Shown one piece after another: positions 6,401-7,002 of a stretch of 7,002 nucleotides of DNA. A program made the translations under genes and the position numbers. The notes under the pieces were generated by a model that searched no databases, had not been told where the DNA came from, and was given only the letters and a program-made list of their open reading frames with translations. Each line of letters opens with the position of its first letter. Position 1 is the stretch's first letter. Source of the stretch: an uncultured Lachnospiraceae bacterium (lineage in GTDB: Bacteria; Bacillota_A; Clostridia; Lachnospirales; Lachnospiraceae); NCBI GenBank assembly GCA_946614075.1, contig CAMOGO010000060.1, forward strand, positions 1 to 7,002, read 5' to 3'.

Positions 6401-6604
6401 TTATTGATCGTAGGGGCAGCAGGCACAGTCCTGATCGCAGGGCTGGCTGTAACTGCCGGGGAAGATCGCGTTCTCCGCTTCTCCCGCATAGATGTTGATA
6501 TGGAGGCTTTCATTGTCGATATAGGACTCCACTACGGTATCGTCATCGATCCCGAGAGGCTTCGTGAGCTTCTCGGGAAGATCCAGTTTGATATGAATTT
6601 CCAT
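6401..6604 (-). CDS. Small protein with a cysteine-rich tail, of unknown function
   Basis: This is a 67-residue protein read from the ATG at 6604, supported by GGAAGG at 6609-6614 and by its tight placement 13 nt after the methylase stop. A longer frame to 6736 exists but would overlap the methylase and adds low-complexity basic sequence, so I reject it. Residues 1-40 (MEIHIKLDLPEKLTKPLGID, then DTVVESYIDNESLHINIY) resemble the beta-hairpin pattern of half an AbrB-like domain, with the LPEKL-x6-ID-DT form seen in short element-borne proteins beside AbrB genes. The tail holds C56, C60, C62 and C63 in CDQDCACC, a possible metal site. I do not recognise a characterised family. Its position immediately before the AbrB-like gene suggests the two may be partners, which is inference. 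Confidence 0.74.
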   Translation of the reverse strand: MEIHIKLDLPEKLTKPLGIDDDTVVESYIDNESLHINIYAGEAENAIFPGSYSQPCDQDCACCPYDQ

Positions 6605-6617
6605 CTTGCCTTCCTTT

Positions 6618-7002
6618 CTATCTGATTTTGCACGAGGAGATGATGCTTTCCTTGAGAATCCTCTCATAGTCATAGTCTTCATCCTCGAAGGGGTTGAACA
6701 GCGTGAGCTGCTGGGGCTGCGCTCTCTGTCTCTCATAGAAGTCGTAGTTGGCGATCAGAAGCTCGGGGAATTCCTTTCCTGCTTCGTATCGCTGTGCCAT
6801 CGAGTGTGGACGAGTGAAGTCAAATAAACTGAAGCCTTCATATAGCTCACGGATCTCGGGGCAATCGTTGTATGAGAGCAGGAATCTGCCCTTGATCTCT
6901 CCAAGCGTCTTTCTCAGCCGCTCGTGGTCATCCCAGCCGAAGTCCACCTCGTACATATCCTCTGTAGCGAAATAGGGAGGATCGAGATAAAAGAAAGCAT
7001 CC
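6618..7002 (-). CDS. D12-class DNA adenine N6-methyltransferase, N-terminus outside the window
   Basis: The frame is open to the right edge and stops at TAG (6618-6620), giving about 127 residues of C-terminal sequence. It begins DAFFYLDPPYFATEDMYEVD, which contains the DPPY catalytic motif (motif IV) of N6-adenine methyltransferases. DHERLRKTLGEIKGRFLLSY and NDCPEIRELYEGF are typical of the Dam/D12 class after DPPY, as is the ELLIANYDF strand. These enzymes transfer a methyl group from S-adenosylmethionine to adenine in a short DNA site. On conjugative elements they are usually solitary and are thought to protect incoming DNA or to mark the element. The S-adenosylmethionine-binding motif and the target-recognition region should lie beyond base 7002. 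The tail after NYDF (Gln-rich, then acidic) is not part of the core. It is the most upstream visible gene of the operon. Confidence 0.93.
   Translation of the reverse strand, partial: DAFFYLDPPYFATEDMYEVDFGWDDHERLRKTLGEIKGRFLLSYNDCPEIRELYEGFSLFDFTRPHSMAQRYEAGKEFPELLIANYDFYERQRAQPQQLTLFNPFEDEDYDYERILKESIISSCKIR

Noticed and set aside
6401..6736. Longer form of the 67-residue gene starting at 6736
   Set aside because: It would overlap the methylase by over 100 nt and add Ser/Arg-rich sequence. The ATG at 6604 has a good GGAAGG site.

Overview
The window looks like the accessory part of an integrative conjugative element (ICE) or related mobile element from a gut-type Clostridia (Bacillota). 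The evidence is gene content: a DNA adenine methylase, an AbrB/SpoVT-type protein, DUF3849, LPD28, YodL+DUF3846 and SpoVG-family proteins in one tight block, followed by a giant Cna_B-repeat surface protein. This combination is typical of conjugative elements in Lachnospiraceae/Oscillospiraceae-type hosts. Strong Shine-Dalgarno sites (GGAGG) and a Gram-positive wall-type adhesin agree. The exact host and element cannot be named from the sequence alone.

Layout: every gene I can support lies on the minus strand, so the reading order runs from base 7002 down to base 1. First is the 3' part of a D12-class adenine methylase (6618-7002, DPPY motif visible, start outside the window). Then come a 67-residue protein with a cysteine-rich tail (6401-6604), an AbrB-fold protein carrying a perfect EF-hand-like loop (6054-6386), a DUF3849 protein (5348-6067), an LPD28 protein (4530-5351), a YodL+DUF3846 protein (3662-4528) and a SpoVG-family protein with a GTG start (3255-3659). 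These genes overlap or are separated by at most 14 nt, so they form one operon. Three successive junctions carry the next gene's ribosome binding site inside the last codons of the gene before it.

An 87-nt gap (3168-3254) holds a strong hairpin followed by a T run, and then a second hairpin whose loop carries the ribosome binding site of the next gene. That gene (3-3167, continuing beyond base 1) encodes at least 1055 residues with no in-frame stop. It has a signal peptide, a thioester domain with its Cys and Gln motifs, and at least seven tandem Cna_B/SpaA-type domains. Long plus-strand open frames opposite it (105-1250 and 1389-3254) are antisense shadows.

How it may fit together (inference): the methylase and the small YodL/LPD28/DUF3849/DUF3846 proteins are of kinds associated with protecting or establishing transferred DNA in a recipient. 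The AbrB-like and SpoVG-like proteins are likely DNA- or RNA-binding regulators. The thioester adhesin would give the donor cell, or the host carrying the element, covalent attachment to a surface or partner cell. There is no stretch over 300 bases without a gene. I see no RNA gene, CRISPR array, insertion sequence or attachment site.
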